Assembly: GCF_034321785.1 (NCBI RefSeq)
Contig: NZ_JAXLPB010000001.1
Span: 558,001 to 622,000 of the forward strand
Reading direction: 5' to 3'
From: Fulvimarina uroteuthidis
Lineage (GTDB): Bacteria; Pseudomonadota; Alphaproteobacteria; Rhizobiales; Rhizobiaceae
DNA: 64,000 bases
Of the stretch, positions 36,578 to 44,702 are shown in pieces (position 1 is the first letter of the stretch; each line of letters begins with the position of its first letter). The position numbers were made by a program, and so were the translations under genes. The notes beneath the pieces were generated by a model, which was not told the origin of the DNA, did no database searches, and was given only the letters and a program-made list of their open reading frames with translations.

Positions 36578-37153
36578 TCAGTGGGATGCGGGCGTCGCAT
36601 CGGCGGGATGGACTTCCGCCGCCATCTTGCCCTTGCGGCCCATGCCGTAGCGCACCTTGACCTCCTGACCGAGGCGCAGCTCGGTCATGCCGTAACGGCG
36701 AAGGGTCTCCATATGGACGAAGATGTCGTCGTCGTCCTCCCTGCAGGTCAGGAAGCCGTAGCCTTTGGTGCGGTTGAACCATTTGACCGTCGCGGTCACG
36801 AGGTCGCTGGACGCGGTGACCTGGGTGTGGGTGCGGGCGGGCGGCATCTGCGAGGGATGAAGACCGGTGGAGGCATCCATCGACAGAACCCGGAAGGCGT
36901 GGACGCCGCGCTGGCCATGCTGGACTTCGCAAACCACCCGCGCGCCTTCCACCGCCGTCGAGAAACCGTCTCGCCGAAGGCATGTGACGTGGAGGAGAAC
37001 ATCGTCGGTTCCGTCGTCCGGAACGATGAAGCCGAAGCCCTTGGCGACATCGAACCATTTGATATGACCCGCGACGACATGGACGTCCGCCCCCGTCACC
37101 GCCTCCATATCCCTGTCATGGGCCTCAAGATCTGAAGAGGTCCGCTCCACCAT
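36578..37153 (-). CDS. Double cold-shock-domain protein
   Basis: 191 aa with two CSDs, at about residues 27-92 (GHIKWFDVAKGFGFIVPDDG, DVLLHV) and 118-180 (ATVKWFNRTKGYGFLTCREDDDDIFVHME). The RNP1-like KGFGFI/KGYGFL and RNP2-like VLLHV/IFVHM motifs are intact. Such tandem proteins are typical of alphaproteobacteria (Caulobacter CspC/D type) and bind single-stranded nucleic acid. Confidence 0.9.
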   Translation of the reverse strand: MVERTSSDLEAHDRDMEAVTGADVHVVAGHIKWFDVAKGFGFIVPDDGTDDVLLHVTCLRRDGFSTAVEGARVVCEVQHGQRGVHAFRVLSMDASTGLHPSQMPPARTHTQVTASSDLVTATVKWFNRTKGYGFLTCREDDDDIFVHMETLRRYGMTELRLGQEVKVRYGMGRKGKMAAEVHPADATPASH

Positions 37154-37555
37154 CCGGATGATCCGCCTTTACGCAACCGAAGTATCGAGAGTTTAGCATT
37201 AAGTTGATGCATCGGTGCAAGGCCCCGCGAATAATTCGGCACCGAACGTCCCAAGTTGACGCAAGGTTCGCTCCCGCTCGATGCTCGGTTGCAGGACGCG
37301 ACCGGGCGTGGGCCGAATGTCGGGAGGCGGCACACCCGATCGAGCCTGCGCCCTGTCGCGGACGGCGCACCCGGCACGGGTTCGCAGGCGCTGCCCCCCG
37401 GGTTGAGGTCGCGGCGAAAGTCACGCGCCGGAGCGCCCCCCGTTCCAGGCGTCGCCCGACGGCTTCAAGAAGCCGTGACCGATCCGGGTTGGAACCGACC
37501 GGTGGACCGGCTGGTTTGGGGATGGGCACTCAAGACGTTCCGGGGAGGAACTTAT
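37154..37555. promoter_or_regulatory. Divergent intergenic region upstream of csp and a secreted protein gene
   Basis: About 400 bases between divergent genes, AT-rich near 37150-37230. It should contain the cold-shock gene leader and promoters for both sides. No specific hexamers can be assigned with confidence. Confidence 0.35.
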
Positions 37556-38434
37556 ATGACACGTTTACAGACACTGGCGTCGGCCCTTGCACTTTCGGCG
37601 GCGACCCTGACGGCAGGCGGCGCCTATGCCGATTGTGCAACCGAGCTTTCGGCGCTGAAGTCCAGCATGGGATCTTCGAGCGAGACCAGCAGCGGCTCCG
37701 GCGCCATGAGCGCGGGTACGGATTCGGCATCCATGTCCTCGGGCGGCGGTTCCGCCTCCACCGATGGCGCGTCGGCCTCGTCCGACGTTGCACCGTCCGC
37801 GGACGCGGCCGTACCGGCTGCGGAAACACCGGCCGGCATGGATCAGGCTGCGGTAAACAGCGATGAGCCGACCTTCACCGCCGCCGGCGCGAACGAAGGC
37901 CAGAACGACAGGGAAGAATCGACCGGGGCACTCTCCGGCATCGCACCGACCCCGGCTCTCGAGGATACGGCTGCCGGCAACGAGGCTCCCGAGAGCGGCG
38001 CGGCCGCCAGTGCGAGCAGTTCCGCTTCGAGCGGCGCGACCGGCTCCGAGAGCGGCGGAGCCGCGACTGGCGGTTCGGACGCGATGAGCGCCGATGCGAC
38101 GCCGGGCGATACCGATCAGGATGCCGTCACGACGGATCAGCCGACGTTCACCGAAACGGGTGACGTCGAAGGTCAGAGCGATCGGGCCGAATCGACCGGC
38201 GCCCTGTCGGGTGTCGCACCGACGCCGGCGCTGACGGACGAGGCTTCCGGTGAAGCCGACGATGCCGCAGGCGGCGAGGCTTCTTCGGGCAGCACCGCTT
38301 CGAACGGGTCAACGATGGAAGGCGGCCAGGACATGGCTTCGACCCATCTCGCCGCAGCACAGGCAGCGCTCGATGCGGGCAATGAGGAAGCCTGCATGGC
38401 AGCGGTCGAGCAGGCCAAGCAAGCCACGATGTAA
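37556..38434 (+). CDS. Secreted low-complexity protein with internal duplication
   Basis: 292 aa from the ATG at 37556 (GGGGAGGA upstream). The signal peptide is cleaved near AYA-DC (residue 25). The mature protein is rich in Ser, Ala, Gly and acidic residues. Two near-identical units occupy residues 96-143 and 187-234 (shared GALSG-APTPAL and DQPTFT-like motifs), separated by a Ser/Gly linker. The C-terminal helix HLAAAQAALDAGNEEACMAAVEQAKQA is like alphaproteobacterial secreted proteins of unknown function. No catalytic motif. Confidence 0.8.
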   Translation: MTRLQTLASALALSAATLTAGGAYADCATELSALKSSMGSSSETSSGSGAMSAGTDSASMSSGGGSASTDGASASSDVAPSADAAVPAAETPAGMDQAAVNSDEPTFTAAGANEGQNDREESTGALSGIAPTPALEDTAAGNEAPESGAAASASSSASSGATGSESGGAATGGSDAMSADATPGDTDQDAVTTDQPTFTETGDVEGQSDRAESTGALSGVAPTPALTDEASGEADDAAGGEASSGSTASNGSTMEGGQDMASTHLAAAQAALDAGNEEACMAAVEQAKQATM

Positions 38435-38483
38435 CGCGAAATTTCGGGTGAGGGCTGGCCTTATCCGATCGCGAGCCAAGCTT

Positions 38484-38505
38484 AAGGGGTCCGTGAGGGC
38501 CCCTT
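38484..38505 (+). terminator. Stem-loop after secreted protein gene
   Basis: A 9-bp stem AAGGGGTCC/GGGCCCCTT (one T.G pair) with a GTGA loop, 50 nt after the stop. No long T-run follows. Confidence 0.55.
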
Positions 38506-38552
38506 TCGCATGTTCGGGCCCGGTTAGATCCAACCCGGAAGGAGAAGACGCG

Positions 38553-38993
38553 ATGCGCTATCTTCACACCATGGTCCGCGTCACCGATCTCGACGCCTCG
38601 CTCGACTTTTACTGCAACAAGCTCGGCCTCGTGCAGACCAACCGCATGGACCGGGAAGAAGGCCGCTATACGCTCGTCTTCCTCGCAGCGCCCGACGATC
38701 TGCCGAACGCCAAGGAGACCAAGGCTCCGCTGATGGAGCTGACCTACAATTGGGACCCGGAAACCTATTCCGGCGGGCGCAATTTCGGCCATCTCGCCTT
38801 CGCCGTGGATGACATCTACGCGACCTGCCAGAAGCTGATGGATGGGGGCGTTACCATCAACCGGCCGCCGCGCGACGGTCACATGGCGTTCGTGAAATCG
38901 CCAGACGGCATCTCGTTCGAGCTCCTGCAGAAGGGCGAAGCGAAAGCAAAACAGGAGCCGTGGGCCTCCATGGAGAACACCGGCTCCTGGTAA
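38553..38993 (+). CDS. gloA: Lactoylglutathione lyase (glyoxalase I)
   Basis: 146 aa. Isomerises the methylglyoxal-glutathione hemithioacetal to lactoylglutathione. The VOC fold begins MRYLHTMVRVTDLDASLDFY (metal His 5), with MELTYNWD (metal Glu), NFGHLAFAVDDIY (metal His) and SFELLQKGE (metal Glu). AAGGAG precedes the ATG. Fits glutathione biosynthesis elsewhere in the window. Confidence 0.94.
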   Translation: MRYLHTMVRVTDLDASLDFYCNKLGLVQTNRMDREEGRYTLVFLAAPDDLPNAKETKAPLMELTYNWDPETYSGGRNFGHLAFAVDDIYATCQKLMDGGVTINRPPRDGHMAFVKSPDGISFELLQKGEAKAKQEPWASMENTGSW

Positions 38994-39336
38994 GGCGCGT
39001 GACGGGCGAAGAATGTGGAGTCCACAAACCCGCCTTATTCTAAGTTCATGAACTTTTCGTCATCAAGACGTCAGCGGGGCACCGGCATCGGGCCTTGCTT
39101 GACTCTTTTGCGAGAGTCTCGTCGACTACAGTTTCGTGCCCGGAGAATCCAAGATCCTCCAAACGCACCGGCAGATGCACTTGGCGCAGACCGGTCCCAT
39201 GGATCTGTCGTCTGATCAGGTTTCGGCGAGAATGCCGTGAGATAGCAGTTCGCGACCGTCATGGGGATGGCGGCGGCGGATTTTGAGAATTCAAGCGGTA
39301 GGGCACGGGCCGCTTCGTTGGAGAGGGATCGACATT
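38994..39336. other. Gap upstream of the M15 lipoprotein gene
   Basis: 343 bases. Short open frames show no family resemblance. A TTG at 39283 in frame with the next gene is an alternative start. Nothing else seen. Confidence 0.35.
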
Positions 39337-40404
39337 TTGACGACCGACGACGCTCGCCGTCCTCTGTCCGCGTTTACGAGCGCGGCGGACCCCGTTTCAC
39401 GCCCGATCGAAGCAGGCCCGCCGTCGTGGCGGATGGCCTCCATCGCGGTCACCGCCCTTCTGCTCTCCCCGCTCCTGTCCGGCTGCATGTCCGGTGTCAG
39501 CGACATCAGTTCGTTCGGCCTGTCGCAGCCACCCTCGATGGCGCAGAACGATGCGCCGGTCGATACGAGCAGCGCGCCTGAAGTCGACGTCTCCTCGCTG
39601 AGCGACGTCGGGACGGCGACGGCCGAACCCGAGATCTCCGACGAAGTCGCCGAAACGATCGCCGCCGCGGCGCCGGATGCCTCTCCCGATCGCAACGGTC
39701 CGCTGGTTCCGCTTTCGGCCGGCCGCCAGACCGTCGCCGCCTATGCGGGTGGCCGTGTCGGCGAGGGCGGCGCGTCGGGTTCGGCGACCGGTGCCGGGGG
39801 CCAGTCCCTCTTCCAGTCGCTCTTCGCGCAGGAACCGGCAAGGACGCCCGTCGCGAACACCGATCGCGGCAAGGGCCGACGTATCGTCCTCAATCGCGAG
39901 GGCGCGCCCAGCGACGAGGATGACGGTTCGCTGCCGGGCGTCGATCCGAAATCGCTGTTCGAGATCGGCCAGCGCGCGTCGGCGGACGAGGATGCGATCG
40001 AGGATGCCGCCTACGAGGTGGCCGCGCTCTCCGGCGGTTTCGCCCGTCTCAGCCCCAACGGATTGCGGGTCCAGCGCGAAGACATCCGCACCGACTGTTT
40101 CCCCAGCCAGCTCGTCGGCATGATCCGCGCGATCGAGCAGCGCTTCGGCCAGCGCGTCGTCGTCACCTCCGGCTATCGCAGCCCCGAACACAACCGGCGG
40201 GTTCGCGGCGCCAACCGCTCGCAGCACATGAGCTGCAAGGCCGCCGATATCGTCATTCCGAACGTCGACAATTTCAAGGTGGCCGCCTTCGCCCGCTCCC
40301 TGCCCGGGCGCGGTGGCGTGGGCACCTACTGCCACACGAAAGCGATCCATATCGACGTGGGTGCGAAGCGCGAATGGAACTGGCGCTGCCGTCGCCGCCG
40401 CTGA
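39337..40404 (+). CDS. YcbK-like M15 (DUF882) lipoprotein
   Basis: About 355 aa from the TTG at 39337 (GGAGAGGG 9 nt upstream); TTG 39283 or ATG 39433 are possible. A hydrophobic segment ends in the lipobox LLSGC (Cys near 39480). A long Ala/Ser/Pro/acidic linker leads to a C-terminal M15A domain of about 130 aa: VVTSGYRSPEHNRRVRGANRSQHMSCKAADIV (Zn His and Asp) and CHTKAIHIDVG (Zn His). Presumed envelope peptidoglycan carboxypeptidase or endopeptidase. Confidence 0.82.
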   Translation: MTTDDARRPLSAFTSAADPVSRPIEAGPPSWRMASIAVTALLLSPLLSGCMSGVSDISSFGLSQPPSMAQNDAPVDTSSAPEVDVSSLSDVGTATAEPEISDEVAETIAAAAPDASPDRNGPLVPLSAGRQTVAAYAGGRVGEGGASGSATGAGGQSLFQSLFAQEPARTPVANTDRGKGRRIVLNREGAPSDEDDGSLPGVDPKSLFEIGQRASADEDAIEDAAYEVAALSGGFARLSPNGLRVQREDIRTDCFPSQLVGMIRAIEQRFGQRVVVTSGYRSPEHNRRVRGANRSQHMSCKAADIVIPNVDNFKVAAFARSLPGRGGVGTYCHTKAIHIDVGAKREWNWRCRRRR

Positions 40405-40460
40405 CCGCGCGACAATCCGACCCTCCCCTTCAATCTTTTCGTTTTTCCCGATTTTTATGC

Positions 40461-40489
40461 TTGCAACATCGGCGTTCCTCTCGTAGAAA
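40461..40489 (+). promoter_or_regulatory. Promoter of tRNA-Glu
   Basis: TTGCAA (40461-40466) and TAGAAA (40484-40489) with a 17-nt spacer, ending 10 nt before the tRNA 5' end. Confidence 0.6.
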
Positions 40490-40499
40490 CCGCCGCGTT

Positions 40500-40575
40500 G
40501 CGCCCATCGTCTAGCGGTCTAGGACGCTGCCCTTTCACGGCGGAAACACGGGTTCGAGTCCCGTTGGGCGTACCA
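40500..40575 (+). tRNA. tRNA-Glu (TTC)
   Basis: 76 nt with CCA encoded. The acceptor arm GCGCCCA/TGGGCGT closes with a G.T end pair. The anticodon loop CTTTCAC gives TTC, and the T-arm is CGGGTTCGAGTCCCG. No duplicated 3' end nearby marks it as an integration site. Confidence 0.97.
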
Positions 40576-41032
40576 ATCCAAGCTTGATGGCTTGCTGGTT
40601 CCCGACCAAGCAACACAAGGTGGCTGAACGCCAACGGCGCCGCGTCGTTCGCCTGCCGCCCGGTTCGCGTCGTCTTTTGCGCCGAGCCATTTCGAGCGTT
40701 GCCGCAAAATGGCATGGTGCCAGGACAGCCCGACGGATGGACGGATGATCCGGCCGCCGCCTCGAAGCGCTGCCTAAGGTGCCGGACATGGCAGGCCGCG
40801 GCAGGGCCGGTCGTCTCGTTCATTGCAATGCGTTGAGCCTCCGTCGCACCGTTCGATCACCCTTGCGGTTTTGACCGGAGCCTCCCCTCCCCTTTATCCT
40901 CGTCACTCTCGGCCATACGGCGCGTGAACCGGCCGGCCCTTGCCATGGCTTAACATCATGCCCGGACCTCGCCGTTGCGGCCGTGTCCGGGCTGGAAGCG
41001 CTTTTGAGCGCGAAAACAGGAGGGGTGCCTTC
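40576..41032. other. Gap between tRNA-Glu and aroE-like gene
   Basis: 457 bases with only GC-driven open frames. An imperfect inverted repeat (TTGCTGGT...ACCAAGCAA) at about 40590-40611 may end the tRNA transcript. Confidence 0.35.
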
Positions 41033-41875
41033 ATGCCGGTTTCGGGAGAGCCCGTACGTCTCGGCCTCATCGGCGACGCCATCGCCCAGTCGCGGGCACC
41101 GTCCATGCACGAGCGTGCCGGTGCTCTCATCGGCCTCGACGTTCGCTACGATCGGCTGGTGCCGGCCGAACTTGGCGCTTCGTTCGAGGACGTCGTGTCG
41201 CGTGCGCGGGAGAACGGCTATCGCGGTCTCAACATCACCTATCCGTACAAGGAACGCGTCGTGCCCCTGGTGAGCGTCGAAGACCTGCGCGTCGCGCGGC
41301 TCGGAGCGGTCAACACGGTGCTGTTCGAGCCCGATGGGCCACGCGGCTACAACACCGACTACTCGGGCTTCCTCGCCGCCTACCGACGGGGACGCGGAAA
41401 GGCGCCCGCGGGCGCCGTCTGCATGGTGGGCGCGGGCGGCGTCGGCCGGGCCGTCGCCTTCGGCCTTCTCGAACTAGGGGTCACCCGGTTGCGTCTCGTC
41501 GATACCGACCGCGCCCGATCGAGGCAACTGGCAGGCGAGTTGCGCACGAGCGCGCCGCATGTCGACATCGACGTTTCGATCGATGTCGCCGACGGCGCGC
41601 GCGGCGCGGACGGGCTGATCAACTGCACCCCCCTCGGCATGGTCGGCCATGACGGAACGCCGATCCCGCGCGGGCTGATGACAGGCGCGGCCTGGGTCTT
41701 CGACGCCGTCTACACGCCGCCGCGGACGCTGTTTCTCCGGGACGCCGAGGCGCTTGGGCTCACGATCATGTCCGGGGTGGAACTGTTCTTCTACCAGGGC
41801 CTGCACGCCTTCTCGCTGTTCCACGGCCGCGATCTGGACGAAGCGGACCTGCGGACGCTGCTCGACATTGCGTGA
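41033..41875 (+). CDS. Shikimate/quinate dehydrogenase (AroE-like)
   Basis: 280 aa. Reduces 3-dehydroshikimate or a related compound with NAD(P)H. Substrate-domain motifs are the start AIAQSRAPSMH, ITYPYKE (catalytic Lys) and NTDYSGF (catalytic Asp). The Rossmann motif is GAGGVGRAVAFGL near residue 126. AGGAGG precedes the ATG. Context next to a sugar-acid cluster, not shikimate genes, suggests a paralogue (quinate/shikimate or similar) rather than the housekeeping aroE. Confidence 0.85.
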   Translation: MPVSGEPVRLGLIGDAIAQSRAPSMHERAGALIGLDVRYDRLVPAELGASFEDVVSRARENGYRGLNITYPYKERVVPLVSVEDLRVARLGAVNTVLFEPDGPRGYNTDYSGFLAAYRRGRGKAPAGAVCMVGAGGVGRAVAFGLLELGVTRLRLVDTDRARSRQLAGELRTSAPHVDIDVSIDVADGARGADGLINCTPLGMVGHDGTPIPRGLMTGAAWVFDAVYTPPRTLFLRDAEALGLTIMSGVELFFYQGLHAFSLFHGRDLDEADLRTLLDIA

Positions 41876-41944
41876 AAGTTTCGCCGGCGGACGCGCTCCG
41901 CCGCACCCGGAGATATCCCCCCGCCCTGCCGCCAAGCGGCCCGG

Positions 41945-42976
41945 TCAGGTCCCTGAAAAGACGAGCTGCGCCTTCATCGCCTTCGTCCGGTCGCCCGCCA
42001 TGGTGAACGCCTCCACCGCGTCGTCGACGAAAAACGACTGGGTGATGAACGGCTTCACGTCGATCAGCCGCTTCCGCATCAGGCTGACGGCGGTGAAGAA
42101 CTCCTCGTGGAAACGGAACGAGCCCTTGAGGCAGAGTTCCTTGGCCGTCATCGCCTGGAGCGGCAGGGTCATGTCCCCACCCAGACCGAGCTGCACGATC
42201 GCCCCGCCCGGCCGCATCGCCGGCACCGCCCCCCGCAGCGCGACTTCGGCGCCCGAGCATTCGAAGAGAACGTCGAACGTTCCTTTTTCGGCCGTGAACT
42301 TCGACAGGCTGTCCTCCCCTGCGGCGATCGTCTCGTCCGCGCCCGCTTTCCTCGCCATGTCGAGGGTGAACGGCGTCAGGTCGCTCGCGACGATGCGATC
42401 CGCGCCTGCCCGGCGCGCGGCGAGAATGGCGAGAATGCCGATCGGCCCGCAGCCGGTGACGAGCACCGACTTGCCGAGAAGATTGCCGGCCTGGTTGACG
42501 GCGTGCAGCGCGACCGAGAGGGGCTCGGCCATCGCGGCCTCGCCGGGCGTCAGATCGCCGGCCGGCGCGCATTGCCAAGCCTCGGCGACAAGCGATTCGC
42601 GAAACGCGCCCTGAATGTGCGGAAACGGCATGGCGGAGCCGTAGAAGCGCATGTGGAGACACTGGTTGTAGGACGCTTCGAGGCAGAACCGGCAATGGCC
42701 GCAAGGGCGCGACGGCGACACGGCGACGAGATCGCCCTCGCGCAGGCTTGTGACGCCCTCGCCGAGCCTTGCGACGTGGCCGGACACCTCGTGGCCGAGG
42801 ATCATCGGCTCCTTCAGTCGCACCGTGCCGAAGCCGCCATGGTTGAAATAATGCAGATCCGAGCCGCAAATGCCGCCGGCCGCAAGCCGGATCTCGACCT
42901 GCCCCCGGCCCGGCGCATCGGCCGGGCGGTCTTCGATGCGCAGATCGCGGGCGGAGTGGATGACGACTGTTTTCAT
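41945..42976 (-). CDS. idnD: L-idonate 5-dehydrogenase (zinc alcohol dehydrogenase family)
   Basis: 343 aa. Oxidises L-idonate to 5-keto-gluconate. The catalytic Zn site is GICGSDLHYFNHGG and GHEVSGHV; the structural Zn Cys set is CGHCRFCLEASYNQC. Rossmann motif GCGPIGILA near residue 175. GAGG precedes the ATG at 42976. Divergent from the gluconate 5-dehydrogenase gene, with which it forms the idonate pathway. Confidence 0.88.
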   Translation of the reverse strand: MKTVVIHSARDLRIEDRPADAPGRGQVEIRLAAGGICGSDLHYFNHGGFGTVRLKEPMILGHEVSGHVARLGEGVTSLREGDLVAVSPSRPCGHCRFCLEASYNQCLHMRFYGSAMPFPHIQGAFRESLVAEAWQCAPAGDLTPGEAAMAEPLSVALHAVNQAGNLLGKSVLVTGCGPIGILAILAARRAGADRIVASDLTPFTLDMARKAGADETIAAGEDSLSKFTAEKGTFDVLFECSGAEVALRGAVPAMRPGGAIVQLGLGGDMTLPLQAMTAKELCLKGSFRFHEEFFTAVSLMRKRLIDVKPFITQSFFVDDAVEAFTMAGDRTKAMKAQLVFSGT

Positions 42977-43006
42977 GACAACCTCGAACAGATATTCGAC
43001 CCAACC

Positions 43007-43044
43007 TAGCCTATCGCGCGTCTCTTCACACGCGCGATAGGCTA
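43007..43044. promoter_or_regulatory. Perfect 15-bp inverted repeat in idnD/idnO divergent promoter
   Basis: TAGCCTATCGCGCGT, an 8-nt spacer, and ACGCGCGATAGGCTA. It lies between the divergent idnD and idnO starts (42977-43088). This is a likely operator for a regulator encoded elsewhere (GntR- or LacI-type by analogy with other gluconate systems), though a transcribed hairpin is possible. Confidence 0.75.
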
Positions 43045-43088
43045 TAAACGCAAGGCGCGCGCCTTGCGGCATGCACATGGGAGAACAT

Positions 43089-43856
43089 ATGAGTCTGCAG
43101 CTTTTCGACCTTTCGGGCAAACGCGCCCTCATCACGGGCTCCTCGCAGGGCATTGGCGAGGCGCTCGCCGTCGGCCTTTCCGGCGCCGGCGCCGAAATCG
43201 TTCTCAACGGCCGCGACGAGGCAAGGCTCGCGCGGGCAGCGGACGCCCTTCGCCGGACCGGCGCGCGCGTCCACGAACTCGCCTTCGACGTGACCGACCA
43301 TGACGGCGTGCGCCAGGCGGTCGACAACTTCGAGGCGTCCACCGGCCCGATCGACATCCTGATCAGCAATGCCGGCGTGCAGCAGCGCGGCCCCCTCGAG
43401 GACTTTCCCGCCGACGGCTTCGAGAAACTGCTCCAGACCAATATCGCCGGCGTCTTCCATGTCGGCCAGGCCGTCGCACGGCACATGATCAAGCGCGGCG
43501 AAGGCAAGATCGTCAATATTTGTTCGGTGCAGACCGCGCTCGCCCGGCCCGGGATCGCCCCCTACACGGCGACGAAGGGCGCGGTCGCCAACCTGACCAA
43601 GGGCATGGCGACGGACTGGGCGAAGTACGGCCTCCAGTGCAACGGCCTTGCGCCCGGCTATTTCGAGACGCCGCTCAATCAGGCGCTGGTGGACGATCCG
43701 GAGTTTTCCGCCTGGCTCGCCAAACGCACCCCGGCGGGGCGCTGGGGCAAGGTGGAAGAGCTCGTCGGCACGGCGATCTTCCTCTCGTCCGCCGCCTCCT
43801 CGTTCGTCAACGGCACGACGATCTTCGTCGACGGCGGAATTACGGCGTCCCTGTGA
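43089..43856 (+). CDS. idnO: Gluconate 5-dehydrogenase (SDR family)
   Basis: 255 aa. Interconverts 5-keto-gluconate and gluconate. The SDR cofactor motif TGSSQGIGEA is near residue 19, NAG at 95, catalytic Ser in NICSVQTALARP near 147, and YTATKGAVA (Tyr, Lys) near 160. The ATG at 43089 is preceded by GGGAGA. The stop overlaps the gluconokinase start by GTGA. Confidence 0.88.
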   Translation: MSLQLFDLSGKRALITGSSQGIGEALAVGLSGAGAEIVLNGRDEARLARAADALRRTGARVHELAFDVTDHDGVRQAVDNFEASTGPIDILISNAGVQQRGPLEDFPADGFEKLLQTNIAGVFHVGQAVARHMIKRGEGKIVNICSVQTALARPGIAPYTATKGAVANLTKGMATDWAKYGLQCNGLAPGYFETPLNQALVDDPEFSAWLAKRTPAGRWGKVEELVGTAIFLSSAASSFVNGTTIFVDGGITASL

Positions 43857-44371
43857 GCGGCCGCTACGTGGTCATGGGCGTCTCGGGCTGCGGGAAATCG
43901 ACGATCGGACTGGCCGTCGCGAAGCAGCTCGACCTCGATTTCGTCGATGGCGACACGCTTCATCCCCCCCACAACATCGCGAAGATGGCCCGCGGCGAGC
44001 CGCTCGACGATCACGACCGCGCGCCCTGGCTCGAACAGGTCGGCGGGCGCCTTGCCGAACCCGGCGTTCTCGTCGCCTGCTCGTCGTTGAAGCGGGCCTA
44101 TCGCGATCTGATCCGCGCGAAGGCCGGCGGCCCGGTGACGTTCCTGTTTCTCGCAGGCGGGCGCGAGACGCTTCTTGCCCGCATGAGCGTGCGGCCCGGC
44201 CATTTCATGCCGGCTTCGCTGCTCGACAGCCAGCTGGCGACGCTGGAGCCGCCCGGGGCGGGCGAGGACGTCGTCACCGCCTCCATCGAGGACGGGCCGG
44301 CGCAGATCGTCGAGCGGTTCGTCGAGGCTGTCGCCCGCAGGAACGCCCGCACGCGACAGCATCGGCGCTGA
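43853..44371 (+). CDS. gntK: Gluconokinase
   Basis: 172 aa. ATP-dependent phosphorylation of gluconate to 6-phosphogluconate. Walker A GVSGCGKST near residue 8; gluconate-kinase motifs are DGDTLHPPHNIAKMARGEPLDDHDRAPWL and ACSSLKRAYRDLIR; RPGHFMPASLLDSQLATLE follows near 120. The GTG start overlaps the idnO stop (GTGA), so the two are translationally coupled. Confidence 0.93.
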   Translation: MSGRYVVMGVSGCGKSTIGLAVAKQLDLDFVDGDTLHPPHNIAKMARGEPLDDHDRAPWLEQVGGRLAEPGVLVACSSLKRAYRDLIRAKAGGPVTFLFLAGGRETLLARMSVRPGHFMPASLLDSQLATLEPPGAGEDVVTASIEDGPAQIVERFVEAVARRNARTRQHRR

Positions 44372-44702
44372 CCTGCCGGCAAGGAGCGGACGGGACCGGG
44401 CACCGGCCGACGACGGGCGGGCCATGGGTGGCGAAGTCGATGGCCCGATCCCCGCCCGTTCCGGGCACCACGCCGTTCATCGGGGTGGGATCGGGTCGAG
44501 ACGCCCTCAACCGGACGGTCAAACTTTTCTACCCACCGGACGCCGCATTGATACCCGAAGTCCGGCTTGCCGACGTCGTCAGCCGGCTCCAAAACGAGTA
44601 GAAGGAGAACACTCAAATCGATTTAGCTCGGATTGGGTGAGGCTGGGTTCGCGGGCCGGGAGGGTTTTCGAGCCTGTAATCTCTAGGGAGGAGACAGGGA
44701 TC
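44372..44702. other. Leader region of ppc
   Basis: 331 bases between gntK and ppc with no gene of its own. It presumably holds the ppc promoter; GGAGGAG immediately precedes the ppc ATG. Confidence 0.4.

Noticed and set aside
40500..40575. tRNA-Glu as an integration site
   Set aside because: No duplicated tRNA 3' end or integrase gene nearby; the foreign island in this window is in comM.
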